From the NCBI GenBank assembly GCA_963781305.1, contig CAWAFL010000011.1, positions 1 to 64,000 of the forward strand: 64,000 bases of DNA, written 5' to 3'. The stretch comes from DASXMT01 sp963781305. GTDB taxonomy: Bacteria; Actinomycetota; Acidimicrobiia; Acidimicrobiales; RAAP-2. Below are positions 33,434 to 42,364 of this stretch, in pieces. Within the stretch, counting starts at the first letter, position 1. Every line of letters begins with the position of its first letter. A program made the translations under genes and the position numbers. Below the pieces are notes generated by a model. The model made no database searches and was not told where the DNA came from. It was given only the letters and a program-made list of their open reading frames with translations.

Positions 33434-34522
33434 GTGGGATTGTCAATCGGCATCGTCGGTCTGCCCAACGTGGGCAAGTCGACCCTGTTCAATGCCCTGA
33501 CCCGGAACGAGGTGCTGGCCGCCAACTATCCCTTCGCCACGATTGAACCCAACGTGGGCGTGGTGGCGGTTCCCGACCAGCGGCTCACCCAGTTGGCCGA
33601 ATTGTTCGCCAGCGAGGAGATCGTCCCGGCTACCGTCACCTTCGTCGACATCGCCGGGATCGTGCGCGGGGCATCGGTGGGGGAGGGCCTGGGCAACAAG
33701 TTCTTGGCCGCCATCAGGGAGAGCGACGCCATCTGCCAGGTGGTTCGGGTGTTCTCCGACCCGGATGTCATTCACGTCAACGGGGCCATCGAGCCGGCCG
33801 ACGACATCGCCACCGTCAACACCGAGCTGATCCTGGCCGACCTGCAGACGGTAGACAACCGCTTGGTCAAGCTGACCAAGGAGGTCCGCAAGCAACCCGA
33901 ACTGGTACCGGCGCTGCATGCAGCGACGGCGGCCCGGGACATCCTGGACTCGGGTCGGACCATCGCAGATGCCGCCGCGGCCGGCGAGGTCGACCTGGAG
34001 CTGCTGGCCGACCTGCACCTGTTGAGCGCCAAGCCCTTCATCTACGTCTTCAATGTCGACGAGGGCCGTCTGACTGACGGGGCGCTGCGCGCCGAGCTGT
34101 CGGCACTGGTCGCCCCGGCCGAGTCGGTGGTCGTGTGCGCCCAGATCGAGGCCGAGGTAGCAGCACTGGATCCCGAGGATGCGGCGGAGCTCCTGGCCGG
34201 GTACGGACAGGAGGACTCGGGTTTGGTGCAGCTAGTTCATGTGGGCTTCCGGACCCTGGGTCTGCAGACCTTCCTGACCGCCGGGCCCAAGGAGTCCCGG
34301 GCGTGGACGATCCACATCGGGGACACCGCCCCAGAAGCGGCCGGCGTCATCCACACCGACTTCCAGCGCGGTTTCATCAAGGCAGAGATCGTCGGTTACC
34401 AGGATCTGATGGACGCCGGGTCGGTGGCCGCCGTCCGTGCTGCGGGCAAGGCCCGCGTTGAGGGTAAGGACTACGTCATGCAAGACGGCGACGTGGTGGA
34501 GTTCCGCTTCAACGTGTCGTAG
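33434..34522 (+). CDS. ychF: YchF/OLA1-family ribosome-binding ATPase
   Basis: P-loop NTPase of the TRAFAC class that binds ribosomes and prefers ATP. 362 residues from GTG 33434 with GGAGGAAG just upstream. Motifs: GLPNVGKSTLFNALTRN (about 9-25), FVDIAGIVRGASVGEGLGN, and FNVDE where GTPases have NKxD, the hallmark of YchF. The C-terminal TGS domain ends DGDVVEFRFNV. The last codons (34501-34516) are duplicated exactly at 37091-37106, and a decayed integrase follows, suggesting use of this gene end as an integration site. Confidence 0.97.
   Translation: MGLSIGIVGLPNVGKSTLFNALTRNEVLAANYPFATIEPNVGVVAVPDQRLTQLAELFASEEIVPATVTFVDIAGIVRGASVGEGLGNKFLAAIRESDAICQVVRVFSDPDVIHVNGAIEPADDIATVNTELILADLQTVDNRLVKLTKEVRKQPELVPALHAATAARDILDSGRTIADAAAAGEVDLELLADLHLLSAKPFIYVFNVDEGRLTDGALRAELSALVAPAESVVVCAQIEAEVAALDPEDAAELLAGYGQEDSGLVQLVHVGFRTLGLQTFLTAGPKESRAWTIHIGDTAPEAAGVIHTDFQRGFIKAEIVGYQDLMDAGSVAAVRAAGKARVEGKDYVMQDGDVVEFRFNVS
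34501..34516. repeat. Putative attachment-site half at the ychF 3' end
   Basis: GTTCCGCTTCAACGTG, encoding the end of YchF, is identical to 37091-37106. An integrase remnant lies 36 bases downstream. Integration into gene 3' ends, leaving a copy of the end at the far junction, is a common recombinase pattern. The match is only 16 bp, so chance is not excluded. Confidence 0.5.
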
Positions 34523-34551
34523 TCGATATATGACCAGTTCAGCGCACTAGT

Positions 34552-34938
34552 TTACCTCGGAAGTCCGCACAGAGTCCGCGGGGTTGTTCGATTTGCGAGC
34601 GTTGCCTCTGCCGCGTTCCGAGTGCGGTCCTCGGCAGTGGGCCAGAGGCGTGAGTACGTATTCAGCGTCGTGGTGGCTCGGGCATGACCCAAAGCCCTCT
34701 GAACGGTCACGACATCGCACGCTGCGCTGATCGGACCGCTGCCAAACAGTGGCGAAGACCATGCAACTCTCACGCTGGACCTGACGGACCACATACAGAG
34801 TGCGACCCCAAAGTCGATATCGCCCACCTGGAGCGCCGCCGCCTCGCCTAGCCGAAGCCCCGCGAATACTCATACGGCGATGAATGGGTGGAAGACGGGG
34901 TCGGACGCCTCGAGCGGCGAGCGGAGCTGCTCAGCCGC
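34552..34938 (-). pseudogene. Decayed tyrosine recombinase (integrase)
   Basis: Reading leftward in one frame, AASDPVF-type integrase text appears: EASDPVFHPFIAV, stop, VFAGLRLGEAAALQVGDIDF, then about 24 unrelated residues, then VVTVQRALGHARATTTLNTY SRLWP and EDRTRNAAEATL. This matches the C-terminal catalytic domain of actinobacterial phage integrases: the first Arg (GLRLGE), the LGH box and the Tyr (NTY) are present. An in-frame TGA (34872-34870) breaks it. The stretch that should carry the HxLRH motif, about 70 residues, is deleted. It is dead. Its reading frame is separated from the neighbouring pentapeptide gene only by that gene's stop codon. Confidence 0.85.
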
Positions 34939-36570
34939 CTACAGATGCCCGACGCACGTTCCTCCTTGGCTATTGCTGTTCGTGCCGTCCGGGCAGGTCG
35001 TATTCGACCACTTGATCGAGTAGAAGGCGCCGCCGGTGGTGGTGGCCCCTTTCAGGTTGGCGTTGGTCAAGTTGGCGTCGAACAGGTTCGATCCGTTCAG
35101 GTTCGCACCCTGCAGGTTGGCCCCGCTGAAGTTGGCAAAGGACAAGTTGGCCGAGGTCAGGTTTGCCCCCTGGAGGTTCGCTCCGCTGAGGTTGGCAAAG
35201 GTCAGGTTTGCCCCCTGGAGGTTCGCACCGCTGAGGTTGGCAAAGGCGAGACTGGCCCTTGAAAAATTGAATCCGGAAAGGTTCGCCCCTTGCAGGTTGG
35301 CCGAGCTCAGATTGCAGCCGAAGAATTGTGCTCTGCACAAGGTCACCGTCTCGCCGAGCGGGTTCGATGTGGAGCCGAGGTAGCCCACTCCCGGGTTGTA
35401 GGTGCCAACGATCGTGTGGTTGGAGGCGGTGGCGTAGTGGCCGTGGCACAGGGCGACACCGGCCGAGACAGGCACTGCGCTACAGCCGGCGATTGTGCTC
35501 CCGCTATCGGTGAAGGTCACGGCGCCGGTGGACGGTATGGGCGAGACCGTAGCCGTGTAGGTGACGCCTTGCCCTGGATTGGCTGGGTTGGGCGAAGCCG
35601 TCAATACGGTCGACGTGGGTACCGAGTTGACCACGAGGATCGGCTGACAGGAGCCACTGCTGGCGCTGGAGTTGAACCCGTCGCTGTCGGCGAAATAGGC
35701 ACTGCCGTAGTAGGTGCCCGGTGCCGCTGGCGTGGTCGTCCCGATGGTGTAGGTCCCATTCCCGGCGTTGACGTTGTTGTCGACGCCGAGGGTGAAGGCC
35801 AGGTTGTGGCAACTGGGATCGGTGTAGGCGCCGAGCGAGATCGATCCCAACGGCTCATTGGGGCTGGCCAGACCACCGCTCAGTGTCCCAGTGAAGGTGA
35901 CCGGGGAACCGAACGTGGCCGGGTTGGGCGACGCTGACAAGGCCAGCGTCGTCGGTGCCGGCTGGTTGAGCACCATCTGCCAGCTGGTCTTGAAGATCAC
36001 CCCGCCGGTTTGGTCGGCCACCTGGACTGTCCCGGAATAGGATCCCGGTTGGACGGTGTCGGGAATCGTGAATGGGACCAGGCCGGTGTCGTAGTCGCCG
36101 GCCGTGATGGGACAGGAGACGGCGGGATCGGTGCTTGCGGGGGTGCCCACCGGCCACGCGAATGGCCCGGCCCACACGTTCGGGCCAGAGGCAGGAATGA
36201 CCGCCGTTCGGCTGTTGGCTGGCGTTCCGCAGACGGGATAGGCGAAAGAGATCGGGACGTTGTTGGGACCCTTGAAATCGACGACGACCTTCCCGCCAGT
36301 GATGTCCTCCTGGAGGTTGAAGTCCCACCGGACGAAGTCGGTCTGGCCGATGACGGGTGGCCATGTTGTCGCTTCGGCGGCGTTGACCGTGATGTGCTGG
36401 ATCGTATTGACCGTGTAGATAATCGGGACGGTTCCTGGGTCGGGAGTGGGCGAGTAGACCGGGTTGGCTCCCGACGGAGTCGAAGGCAGGATCAGCACCC
36501 CAACCGCCGTCGCCAATGCGAACCCGATTGTGGCCAGACGGCGCGCACGAAAGCGACTGAGATTCAACAT
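34939..36570 (-). CDS. Secreted protein with Ig-like domains and C-terminal pentapeptide repeats
   Basis: 543 residues. Signal peptide: RRLATIGFALATAVGVLIL, then ANP. An N-terminal region of about 180 residues of unknown type is followed by two bacterial Ig-like (Big_3/Big_5-like) domains, starting LALSASPNPATFGSPVTFTG and TVLTASPNPANPGQGVTYTA. Then comes a right-handed pentapeptide-repeat coil (about 425-515) with many A(N/D)LxG units such as GANLQGANLTFANLSGANLQ. It ends in a Ser/Gly/Cys-rich tail. No sortase motif or membrane anchor is seen. Probably a cell-surface or released adhesion/structural protein. Its low codon bias and its position inside the putative ychF island suggest transfer. 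Confidence 0.85.
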   Translation of the reverse strand: MLNLSRFRARRLATIGFALATAVGVLILPSTPSGANPVYSPTPDPGTVPIIYTVNTIQHITVNAAEATTWPPVIGQTDFVRWDFNLQEDITGGKVVVDFKGPNNVPISFAYPVCGTPANSRTAVIPASGPNVWAGPFAWPVGTPASTDPAVSCPITAGDYDTGLVPFTIPDTVQPGSYSGTVQVADQTGGVIFKTSWQMVLNQPAPTTLALSASPNPATFGSPVTFTGTLSGGLASPNEPLGSISLGAYTDPSCHNLAFTLGVDNNVNAGNGTYTIGTTTPAAPGTYYGSAYFADSDGFNSSASSGSCQPILVVNSVPTSTVLTASPNPANPGQGVTYTATVSPIPSTGAVTFTDSGSTIAGCSAVPVSAGVALCHGHYATASNHTIVGTYNPGVGYLGSTSNPLGETVTLCRAQFFGCNLSSANLQGANLSGFNFSRASLAFANLSGANLQGANLTFANLSGANLQGANLTSANLSFANFSGANLQGANLNGSNLFDANLTNANLKGATTTGGAFYSIKWSNTTCPDGTNSNSQGGTCVGHL

Positions 36571-36593
36571 TTCCCCCCAGGTGTTCTTCCGCC

Positions 36594-36643
36594 ACCACGG
36601 ACCGTAGTCGACTAATTTTCAGCTACCACGGACCGTAGTCGAC
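36594..36643. repeat. 19-bp direct repeat upstream of the pentapeptide gene
   Basis: ACCACGGACCGTAGTCGAC is found at 36594-36612 and 36625-36643, period 31 (about three helical turns), 24 bases upstream of the leftward gene's start. Candidate operator pair or island-end repeat. Confidence 0.85.
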
Positions 36644-37090
36644 GCGCAACAAAGAGTCCAGACTGTCGGGAAGGCTCGGACCCCCCCCACCCCACGACTT
36701 AGACCCCGGTCGTGACACCCATAGGAAACTGATGGCACGTAAGCGGACCTTCCGAAGCCCTCTATCGAGGGGCTCGAGACCTGGGAAACGTCGAGGCGGT
36801 CAAGAACGACGGCGTCGAAGGACAGGCGAAGTGTGACGCCCGTAGAGCCGTGTACCGGCGTACCAATAAGGTCAAGGTTCGTTTCTATACGGGCGCTGGG
36901 GCTGTCCAGGGGGCCGACGGAAGCGGTAAGAGTGCAAGACGTTCCGGAAATCAGCGAACCGGGCTGGAACCGGATCGAATGGTGTGTCGAGGCCACGAAT
37001 GCCGCGAGTGATCGGCAATTCAGGCGCCGCAACGACCGCGCCTTGCTGCCGCTGCCATTGACGACCACGATTACTGTTTATGCCTGTCTC

Positions 37091-37106
37091 GTTCCGCTTC
37101 AACGTG
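37091..37106. repeat. Second copy of the ychF 3'-end 16-mer (putative att remnant)
   Basis: GTTCCGCTTCAACGTG, identical to 34501-34516 in ychF. Together they bracket the integrase remnant and the pentapeptide gene, a span of about 2.6 kb. Confidence 0.5.
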
Positions 37107-37150
37107 CAGCTGCCTTCCTCGGCACCTGGGCTAAAGGCGGGTCGGACTGC

Positions 37151-37591
37151 TTAGGCCTGCAGCTGGACTTCGGTGCCCTCGGTTGGACTGTTGTAGACGG
37201 CCCAGAGCCCGTTCAAGTGGCTCTGCATGTAGATGACGTGCAGGCTCAGGATGAAGCTCAGGAGTAGACCAAGCCCCGGGCTGATGGGATCGGGTATCCC
37301 CGCCGCCAACTCGGCCTGCTGGATGCGCTTGCCGGTGCGAAAGGTCGTGACGAACGGCGGGACGAGGAGGATGAAACCGGGGACGATGGCCAACACGGCC
37401 ACGCCCGGCGATACGTCAATACGCCGGTCGAAGTCGTGGGTCTCGCGGTTGATCTTGTACCACCACACGAGGGAGTAGATCCCGAGTGTGATGATCGGCC
37501 AGATCAACCAGACCAGGATCACGTTGCGGTGCTTGCCGATGCGACCGACGCCCGGAGCGATGGGCGGTTGCGGTGGTGCGGGCAGCGTCAT
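37151..37591 (-). CDS. DUF4234 membrane protein
   Basis: 146 residues. A Pro-rich N-tail is followed by RNVILVWLIWPIITLGIYSL, then VWWYKINRETHDFD, typical of DUF4234, then VSPGVAVLAIVPGFILLVPP and GLLLSFILSLHVIYMQSHLN. Three to four membrane helices. Function unknown. The preceding gene on this strand is the methyltransferase at 37672-38481, separated by 80 bases. Confidence 0.82.
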   Translation of the reverse strand: MTLPAPPQPPIAPGVGRIGKHRNVILVWLIWPIITLGIYSLVWWYKINRETHDFDRRIDVSPGVAVLAIVPGFILLVPPFVTTFRTGKRIQQAELAAGIPDPISPGLGLLLSFILSLHVIYMQSHLNGLWAVYNSPTEGTEVQLQA

Positions 37592-37671
37592 CGGGTGCTC
37601 CTCGTGGGGTTGCCGGTGTCGCGACTGTAACGAACATATTCACCGGCTGTCGTGGTGAGCCCAGTTGGCAG

Positions 37672-38481
37672 CTAAGGAGCCCCGACCGGCTTGCGTCCCC
37701 AGGCCGAAATCATGGGCGATGTGGCGAGATCCATGCCCCCGGCCGACACGTTGGCGAGATGCTGGTCGATTTCCTCGTCCGTCGCGGCGCCCGCAGCCAC
37801 CAGGCGTTGGCGGATCTGGGCCACGGTAGCCAGCTCCAACTGCTCGCAGGCCGGCCCGGTCATGGGAAAGAAGGCGTCTGCTCGGACATCGACCAGTCCA
37901 GCCTGGCGAAGCAGGCGGGGCAGCGTCCTCCCATAGGCCAGGTCGACTCCCCGAGCCGCCATCAAGGTCCGGAACCCGTCTTTGAGCCGGTTGGCCAGCC
38001 GCTGCTCGTGGCCGTACTCGTCCGGGCAGACGCGAGGCTGAAGGGCGGGGTCGGCTTCTTCGAGCACCAGCCACCCTCCCGGGCGGACGACACTGGCCAT
38101 GGCGGCGAGCGCCTCGACGCGCTGGGAAACGTGGACCAGCACCAGCCGAGCGTGCACAAGGTCGAACGGGCCGGCGGGCGGTGCGTCCACCCCGACATCG
38201 TGGCGACGGACGGAGTAGGGCTGCTCACCACCATCACCGTCCAGCCAGGACACGTCGATGTCGGTGGCCACGACGTGACCACCCGGTATGACCTGCTGGG
38301 CCAGCCAGGTGGGAACGCTGGGGCCACCGGCGCCCACCTCCCAGCATCGCCAACCCTCGGTGATGCCCAGGTCGGCGATATGGCGGAAGGTCGGGGGGTT
38401 GAACAGCGTCGACAAGGCGTCGAAACGAACTCCCGCCTCGGATTGCTGGTTGTCGAGCAGGTAGTGGTCATCAGTCGGCAC
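37672..38481 (-). CDS. SAM-dependent class I methyltransferase
   Basis: 269 residues. Motif I is CWEVGAGGPSVPTWLAQQ, the acidic end of strand 2 is VVATDIDVSWLD, motif II-like VHARLVLVHVSQRVEALAAM and motif III GGWLVLEEADP. UbiE/COQ5-like architecture, but the substrate cannot be told. The N-terminal HYLLDNQQSEAGVRFDALST is the usual lead-in of actinobacterial methyltransferases of this group. Divergent from the CDF transporter, 175 bases away. Confidence 0.88.
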   Translation of the reverse strand: MPTDDHYLLDNQQSEAGVRFDALSTLFNPPTFRHIADLGITEGWRCWEVGAGGPSVPTWLAQQVIPGGHVVATDIDVSWLDGDGGEQPYSVRRHDVGVDAPPAGPFDLVHARLVLVHVSQRVEALAAMASVVRPGGWLVLEEADPALQPRVCPDEYGHEQRLANRLKDGFRTLMAARGVDLAYGRTLPRLLRQAGLVDVRADAFFPMTGPACEQLELATVAQIRQRLVAAGAATDEEIDQHLANVSAGGMDLATSPMISAWGRKPVGAP

Positions 38482-38656
38482 GCCCCATCATGGCCCGGCA
38501 CTGGCGACACGGCGAGGGCACCGGCATCGCCCGAACCCAGCCATATGGGACCGGTACGGTAGGTGGCGTGGCGACGATCCCAGACGCTGCCGGTCTCGAC
38601 CCCCGGTGTGAGCGGATCTCCCACGATCGGTGCGCACCGACCACGAGACCAGGAGG

Positions 38657-39598
38657 ATGATGACCGAGGTCGACGAGGGGTCGAAGCACACCAGCACCCG
38701 GGCGGTGATCGTGGCCTTGCTGGCCAACATCGGCGTGGCTGCGGCCAAGTTGGTGGGATTCCTCCTGACCGGATCGAGCTCCCTGGTGGCCGAGTTCGCC
38801 CACTCCGTCGCCGACACCGGGAACCAAGTGGTGCTCCTGGTCGGGAAGCAGCGATCGGAGCAGCGGGCCGATCTGTTGCATCCGTTCGGGTACGGCGCCT
38901 ACCGGTTCCTCGGGGGATTCCTCGTCGCTGAGATCCTCTTCGGTCTGGGCGCCCTGTTCTCCATCTACGAGGGGATCGAGAAGCTGATCCATCCCCACCC
39001 GGTCGACTACCTCCCCGTGGCCTTCGCCATCCTTGCCGTGACCATCGTCCTGGAGTCCTGGTCGCTCCGGACCGCGGTGGGCGCAGCCAACCAGCAACGG
39101 GACAACGCAGGTTGGCTCCGATTCGTACGGGCCACCCGTGTCCCCGAGCTCGCCGTGCTTCTCCTGGAGGATTCGGGCGCACTCCTCGGTCTGGGATTTG
39201 CCCTCGTCGCGTTGATCCTGACCGCAGTGACCGGTAGCTCGGTGTTCGACGCCGCCGGCTCGCTGGCCATCGGACTCCTCCTGGGCACGAACTCGTTGAT
39301 CCTCGGTACCGAGATGGTCTCCCTGCTGGTGGGCGAGACCGCATCGGATGTGCAGCTCAAGTCGGTGGAGGACGCATTGGCCCAGACCGAGGGCATCGAG
39401 CGGGTCGTGCACCTCCGGGCCGTCCATGTGTCCCCTGAGGAGCTTCTCGTCGGGGCCAAGGTCATCTTCGATCCGGCGCTCTCGGTCAGCGAGGCGGCTG
39501 TGGTTGTCGACCAGGCCGAGGTGGCCATCCGCTCAACGGTGCCCAGCGCCAGATGGGTGTATATCGAGCCCGGGATCCCTGAGCCGCCACCGACCTGA
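38657..39598 (+). CDS. Cation-diffusion-facilitator (CDF) transporter
   Basis: Proton-coupled exporter of divalent metals such as zinc, manganese or iron. 313 residues: AVIVALLANIGVAAAKLVGF, the metal-site helix SLVAEFAHSVADTGNQVVLL with the HSxxDT pattern, and LHPFGYGAYRF. Membrane helices are followed by a cytoplasmic ferredoxin-like C-domain (LKSVEDALAQTEGIERVVHL). The start is uncertain: ATG 38657 or 38660 with AGGAGG immediately before, or GTG 38630. Confidence 0.92.
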   Translation: MMTEVDEGSKHTSTRAVIVALLANIGVAAAKLVGFLLTGSSSLVAEFAHSVADTGNQVVLLVGKQRSEQRADLLHPFGYGAYRFLGGFLVAEILFGLGALFSIYEGIEKLIHPHPVDYLPVAFAILAVTIVLESWSLRTAVGAANQQRDNAGWLRFVRATRVPELAVLLLEDSGALLGLGFALVALILTAVTGSSVFDAAGSLAIGLLLGTNSLILGTEMVSLLVGETASDVQLKSVEDALAQTEGIERVVHLRAVHVSPEELLVGAKVIFDPALSVSEAAVVVDQAEVAIRSTVPSARWVYIEPGIPEPPPT

Positions 39599-39658
39599 AC
39601 GCGACCGGATCTGCCCGTGGGGCGCGGGGACGGTGACGGCACACGGCAGACTGTGTCC

Positions 39659-40510
39659 ATGGCCATCAGCTCCGAGTCCTCCCACGCGCCTAAACCTGTG
39701 GCCATCCAGCTCGAGGGCGTCGCCGTGGTGCGCGAGAAGAACGCGCTGCTCGACGACATCTCCTGGACGGTTCGGGCAGGGGAACGATGGGCGCTGCTGG
39801 GGCCAAACGGTTCGGGGAAGACCACCCTGCTGCGGGTGGCCGGCTCGGCCTTGTGGCCCACGCGCGGGACGGTGGAGATCCTGGGTGAGCGGCTGGGAAC
39901 GGTAGACATGCGCGTGCTCCGTCAGCGCATTGCCGTGGTCAGCGCGGCGGTGACCCGGGCGCTCCGACCGACGCTGCCGGCGCTCGACGTGGTGCTGACC
40001 GGGCGCCACGCCGCGCTGGAGACGTGGTGGAACGAGTACACCGACGACGACCGGGCCGAGGCCGACCGCCTCTTGCACGAGGCGGGGTTCGGTGGCGCCG
40101 CCTTCGACGAGCGCCCCTTCGGGCTGTTGTCCGAGGGCGAGCGCCAGCAGGTGCTGTTGGCCCGAGCGCTCATGGGCAAACCGGAGCTCGTGCTCATGGA
40201 CGAACCGGCAGCCGGTCTGGACCTGGGGGCGCGGGAACGGCTGATCGGACGTCTCGCGGCACTGGCCGAGGATCCTTCGGTTCCCCCACTGGTGCTGGTG
40301 ACCCACCATGCCGAGGAGATCCCGCCTGGCGTGACCCATGCCGCACTGCTCCGGGGCGGTCGGATGCTGGTGTCGGGGCCCATCGACGAGGTGTTCAATT
40401 CGGCCACGGTCTCGGAGTGCTTCGGGGTGCCGGTCACCGTGACCCGCTCCGACGGGCGGTGGACCGCTCGAGCGGTGAGCGAGCCCCTGCCGGCCGCCAG
40501 CAAGAGCTGA
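39659..40510 (+). CDS. Stand-alone ABC transporter ATPase
   Basis: 283 residues from ATG 39659. Walker A GPNGSGKTTLLR, signature LLSEGERQQVLLARAL (a non-canonical LSEGE instead of LSGGQ), Walker B LVLMDEPAAGLD and H-loop LVTHHAEEIPPG. No permease gene adjoins it. The 'EEIP' after the H-loop and the overall layout resemble the ModF/YjjK-like or iron-type single ATPases. The transport partner is unknown. It follows the CDF gene by 60 bases. Confidence 0.88.
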   Translation: MAISSESSHAPKPVAIQLEGVAVVREKNALLDDISWTVRAGERWALLGPNGSGKTTLLRVAGSALWPTRGTVEILGERLGTVDMRVLRQRIAVVSAAVTRALRPTLPALDVVLTGRHAALETWWNEYTDDDRAEADRLLHEAGFGGAAFDERPFGLLSEGERQQVLLARALMGKPELVLMDEPAAGLDLGARERLIGRLAALAEDPSVPPLVLVTHHAEEIPPGVTHAALLRGGRMLVSGPIDEVFNSATVSECFGVPVTVTRSDGRWTARAVSEPLPAASKS

Positions 40511-40672
40511 TCGACCCCGGTCTACCGGTGCCGGCGAGAGGTCGAAGCGAAGACCCGGACCACGGACCCGGGCCGTTCGACCGTCCACCGCCGTAGCGCC
40601 AATTGCCGGAGCAGTCAACCGGAACACCGTCCAGACTGTCCACCCGGCTTCACCTGGGAACTAGAAAATCGT

Positions 40673-40701
40673 TTGAGCGCGGCTCCCAAGAGGTGTACAA
40701 C
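40673..40701 (+). promoter_or_regulatory. Candidate promoter in the gap before the GlpR/SepX-like gene
   Basis: TTGAGC (40673-40678), 17-base spacer, TACAAC (40696-40701). It would give a leader of about 140 bases. An inverted repeat CAACTGAGTTGCGCAGTTG lies downstream at about 40733-40751 and could be an operator or hairpin. No gene is seen in 40511-40845. Confidence 0.4.
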
Positions 40702-40845
40702 GGCACGAATGCAGCAGCCGGGGAGGGCGTTGCAACTGAGTTGCGCAGTTGTCGTCGGCGCGGTCATCCCCGACCATCCACCACTGTCCGGACACCCATC
40801 GTTAGGGTTTTTAGACAAGGAAGGTAGGTCGAGGAGTTGACGCTA

Positions 40846-41583
40846 ATGGTCCTTGTGTTCCTCGTAGTGGTGTGGGCGGTTGTTCTCGTGCCCATGTTGC
40901 TTCGGAGACGTCGAACTGGGGATTCGATCTCGCACTTCCACCACCAACTCGGCATTCTCCGGGGAGGCGACGTACCTGCCGAACCACCTTCCTATCGGCT
41001 CCAGAGCGTGCCGTCGACGCGATCGGTAACCGTGAACGGCGCGCCGTTGACGACGCCGCCGGTGCTGACCGTTGTGGGGTGCGATCAATTGCCGAAGCCG
41101 GCGTTGGCTTACCTGGGCGAACCGGGACCCGCACCCCTGGTCGAACCGGAGCCGGCACCGTCGGTGCCCGCCGTGGAGTCGGATCGCCGCCCAGCCGCCC
41201 AGGTGCCCCAGGATCAGTACCGGGTGGATGCCTTCAGTCGCCAGGGTGCCCGCAAGCGCCGGAGGGCCACGTTGATGGTCCTGGTCCTGACGTTCGCCTC
41301 CAGCGTGTTCTTGGGCATGATCCCGGCCGCCCGGCTGCTGTGGGTCGTCAGTGCCATCTCCGCGGTGGCCATCGTCGCCTACGTGGCGGTGCTCGTGCAT
41401 CTGCGGAGCGTGGCTGAAGAGCGCGAGCTCAAGCTCCACTATCTCCGTCCCGAGCCGGAGTACGGGCCCCGTTCCGAGCCGGAGTACCGCGCTGGCGGGT
41501 CAACCGGCGGATATCAGGATGACGATCACGATCGGGATGTCCGATACGGCCATCGTGCCCGCCGCACCGTCGCCGCCCACTGA
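40846..41583 (+). CDS. Membrane protein, GlpR/SepX-like divisome factor
   Basis: 245 residues from ATG 40846, with GAGGAG 9 bases upstream. The topology is one N-terminal helix (VLVFLVVVWAVVLVPMLLRR), a long disordered Pro/Arg-rich middle, then two close C-terminal helices (LMVLVLTFASSVFLGMIP and LLWVVSAISAVAIVAYVAVL) and a charged tail with a duplicated EPEYGPRS/EPEYRAGG. This matches the actinobacterial protein known as SepX in Streptomyces and GlpR in Corynebacterium, which links FtsZ/gephyrin-like Glp to the membrane. Assigned by topology and N-terminal motif only. Confidence 0.65.
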   Translation: MVLVFLVVVWAVVLVPMLLRRRRTGDSISHFHHQLGILRGGDVPAEPPSYRLQSVPSTRSVTVNGAPLTTPPVLTVVGCDQLPKPALAYLGEPGPAPLVEPEPAPSVPAVESDRRPAAQVPQDQYRVDAFSRQGARKRRRATLMVLVLTFASSVFLGMIPAARLLWVVSAISAVAIVAYVAVLVHLRSVAEERELKLHYLRPEPEYGPRSEPEYRAGGSTGGYQDDDHDRDVRYGHRARRTVAAH

Positions 41584-41624
41584 TCGAGCTTCCCCCCGAC
41601 CCCCGTCGGTCGCTACGATACGGC

Positions 41625-42305
41625 ATGCCGACGAACCAGGTACGTCTTCACGATCACATCGAGCAGGCGCTGGAGGCAGCGCTCGCCGGGAGGATGCTCC
41701 TCACCCATCCGTTCTACCGTCGATGGGAAGCAGGCGAGCTCTCCCTCGGCGAGCTGGGCCGCTATTCGTCCCAGTACCGCCATTTCGAGGCGACGCTTCC
41801 AAGGCTCTTGGAAGATCTGTCAGGACAGCTGACTGCCTCCGGATCGGTGGAAGCGGCGGCAATCGTCGGGCAGAACCTTCACGACGAATTGGGAAATCCC
41901 TCTCCCCATCTTGAGCTCTTCGACCGGTTCGTGACAGCCATCGGTGGTTCTCCGGCCGAGCCCACGACGGCGACGGGCACGCTGACGTCGACGTACGTCG
42001 ATCTGGTCACCGAGGGGGCAGTGGCGGGACTGGCCGGACTGGCGGCCTACGAGACCCAGGCCTCGGCGATCGCCGGGACGAAGGCAGAGGGCCTCCGCCT
42101 CCGCTACCAGATCGACGAGGCGGGCACCTCCTTCTGGGACGTGCATGCCGCCATGGAGGTGGAGCACGGCGACTGGATCATCGACGCGCTGGCATCGCTC
42201 GATGCCCGGCCGGATCAGGTGGAGGCCGCCGCTCGCCGAGGCGCTGATGCATGGTGGGCCTTCCTTGATGACCGGGAACTCGAAGCGTCGGTCGGCATCG
42301 CCTAG
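41625..42305 (+). CDS. Haem-oxygenase-fold protein, PqqC/TenA-like
   Basis: 226 residues, all helical. HPFYRRWEAGELSLGELGRY, then SSQYRHFEATLPRLL, is the typical opening of PqqC-like/CADD-type proteins. Glu/His residues suitable for a di-iron or cofactor site recur: HDELGN and FWDVHAAMEVEHGDW. No pqq genes are nearby, so a di-iron oxidase or thiamine/pABA-type role is as likely as PqqC. CTACGATACGGC just before the ATG could be a -10 box of a leaderless mRNA. Confidence 0.8.
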   Translation: MPTNQVRLHDHIEQALEAALAGRMLLTHPFYRRWEAGELSLGELGRYSSQYRHFEATLPRLLEDLSGQLTASGSVEAAAIVGQNLHDELGNPSPHLELFDRFVTAIGGSPAEPTTATGTLTSTYVDLVTEGAVAGLAGLAAYETQASAIAGTKAEGLRLRYQIDEAGTSFWDVHAAMEVEHGDWIIDALASLDARPDQVEAAARRGADAWWAFLDDRELEASVGIA

Positions 42306-42364
42306 GCGCTGCCCCGACCGGCCCGGCAACCGGTCACGGCACCATCAGGAGTAACGGCGCACCG

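Larger units (their letters stand above)
36571..37150. other. 580-base gap without a recognisable gene
   Basis: Upstream region of the leftward pentapeptide gene and downstream of the leftward DUF4234 gene. An open frame on the minus strand (36619-37068) has no recognised family and poor codon bias, so I leave it out. The gap holds a direct repeat (36594-36643), a C-run (36682-36694) and the second ychF-end copy (37091-37106). It looks like eroded island DNA. Confidence 0.5.

Noticed and set aside
36619..37068. 149-residue minus-strand ORF in the ychF island
   Set aside because: No domain, unusual codon use and repeats; could be a remnant but cannot be supported.
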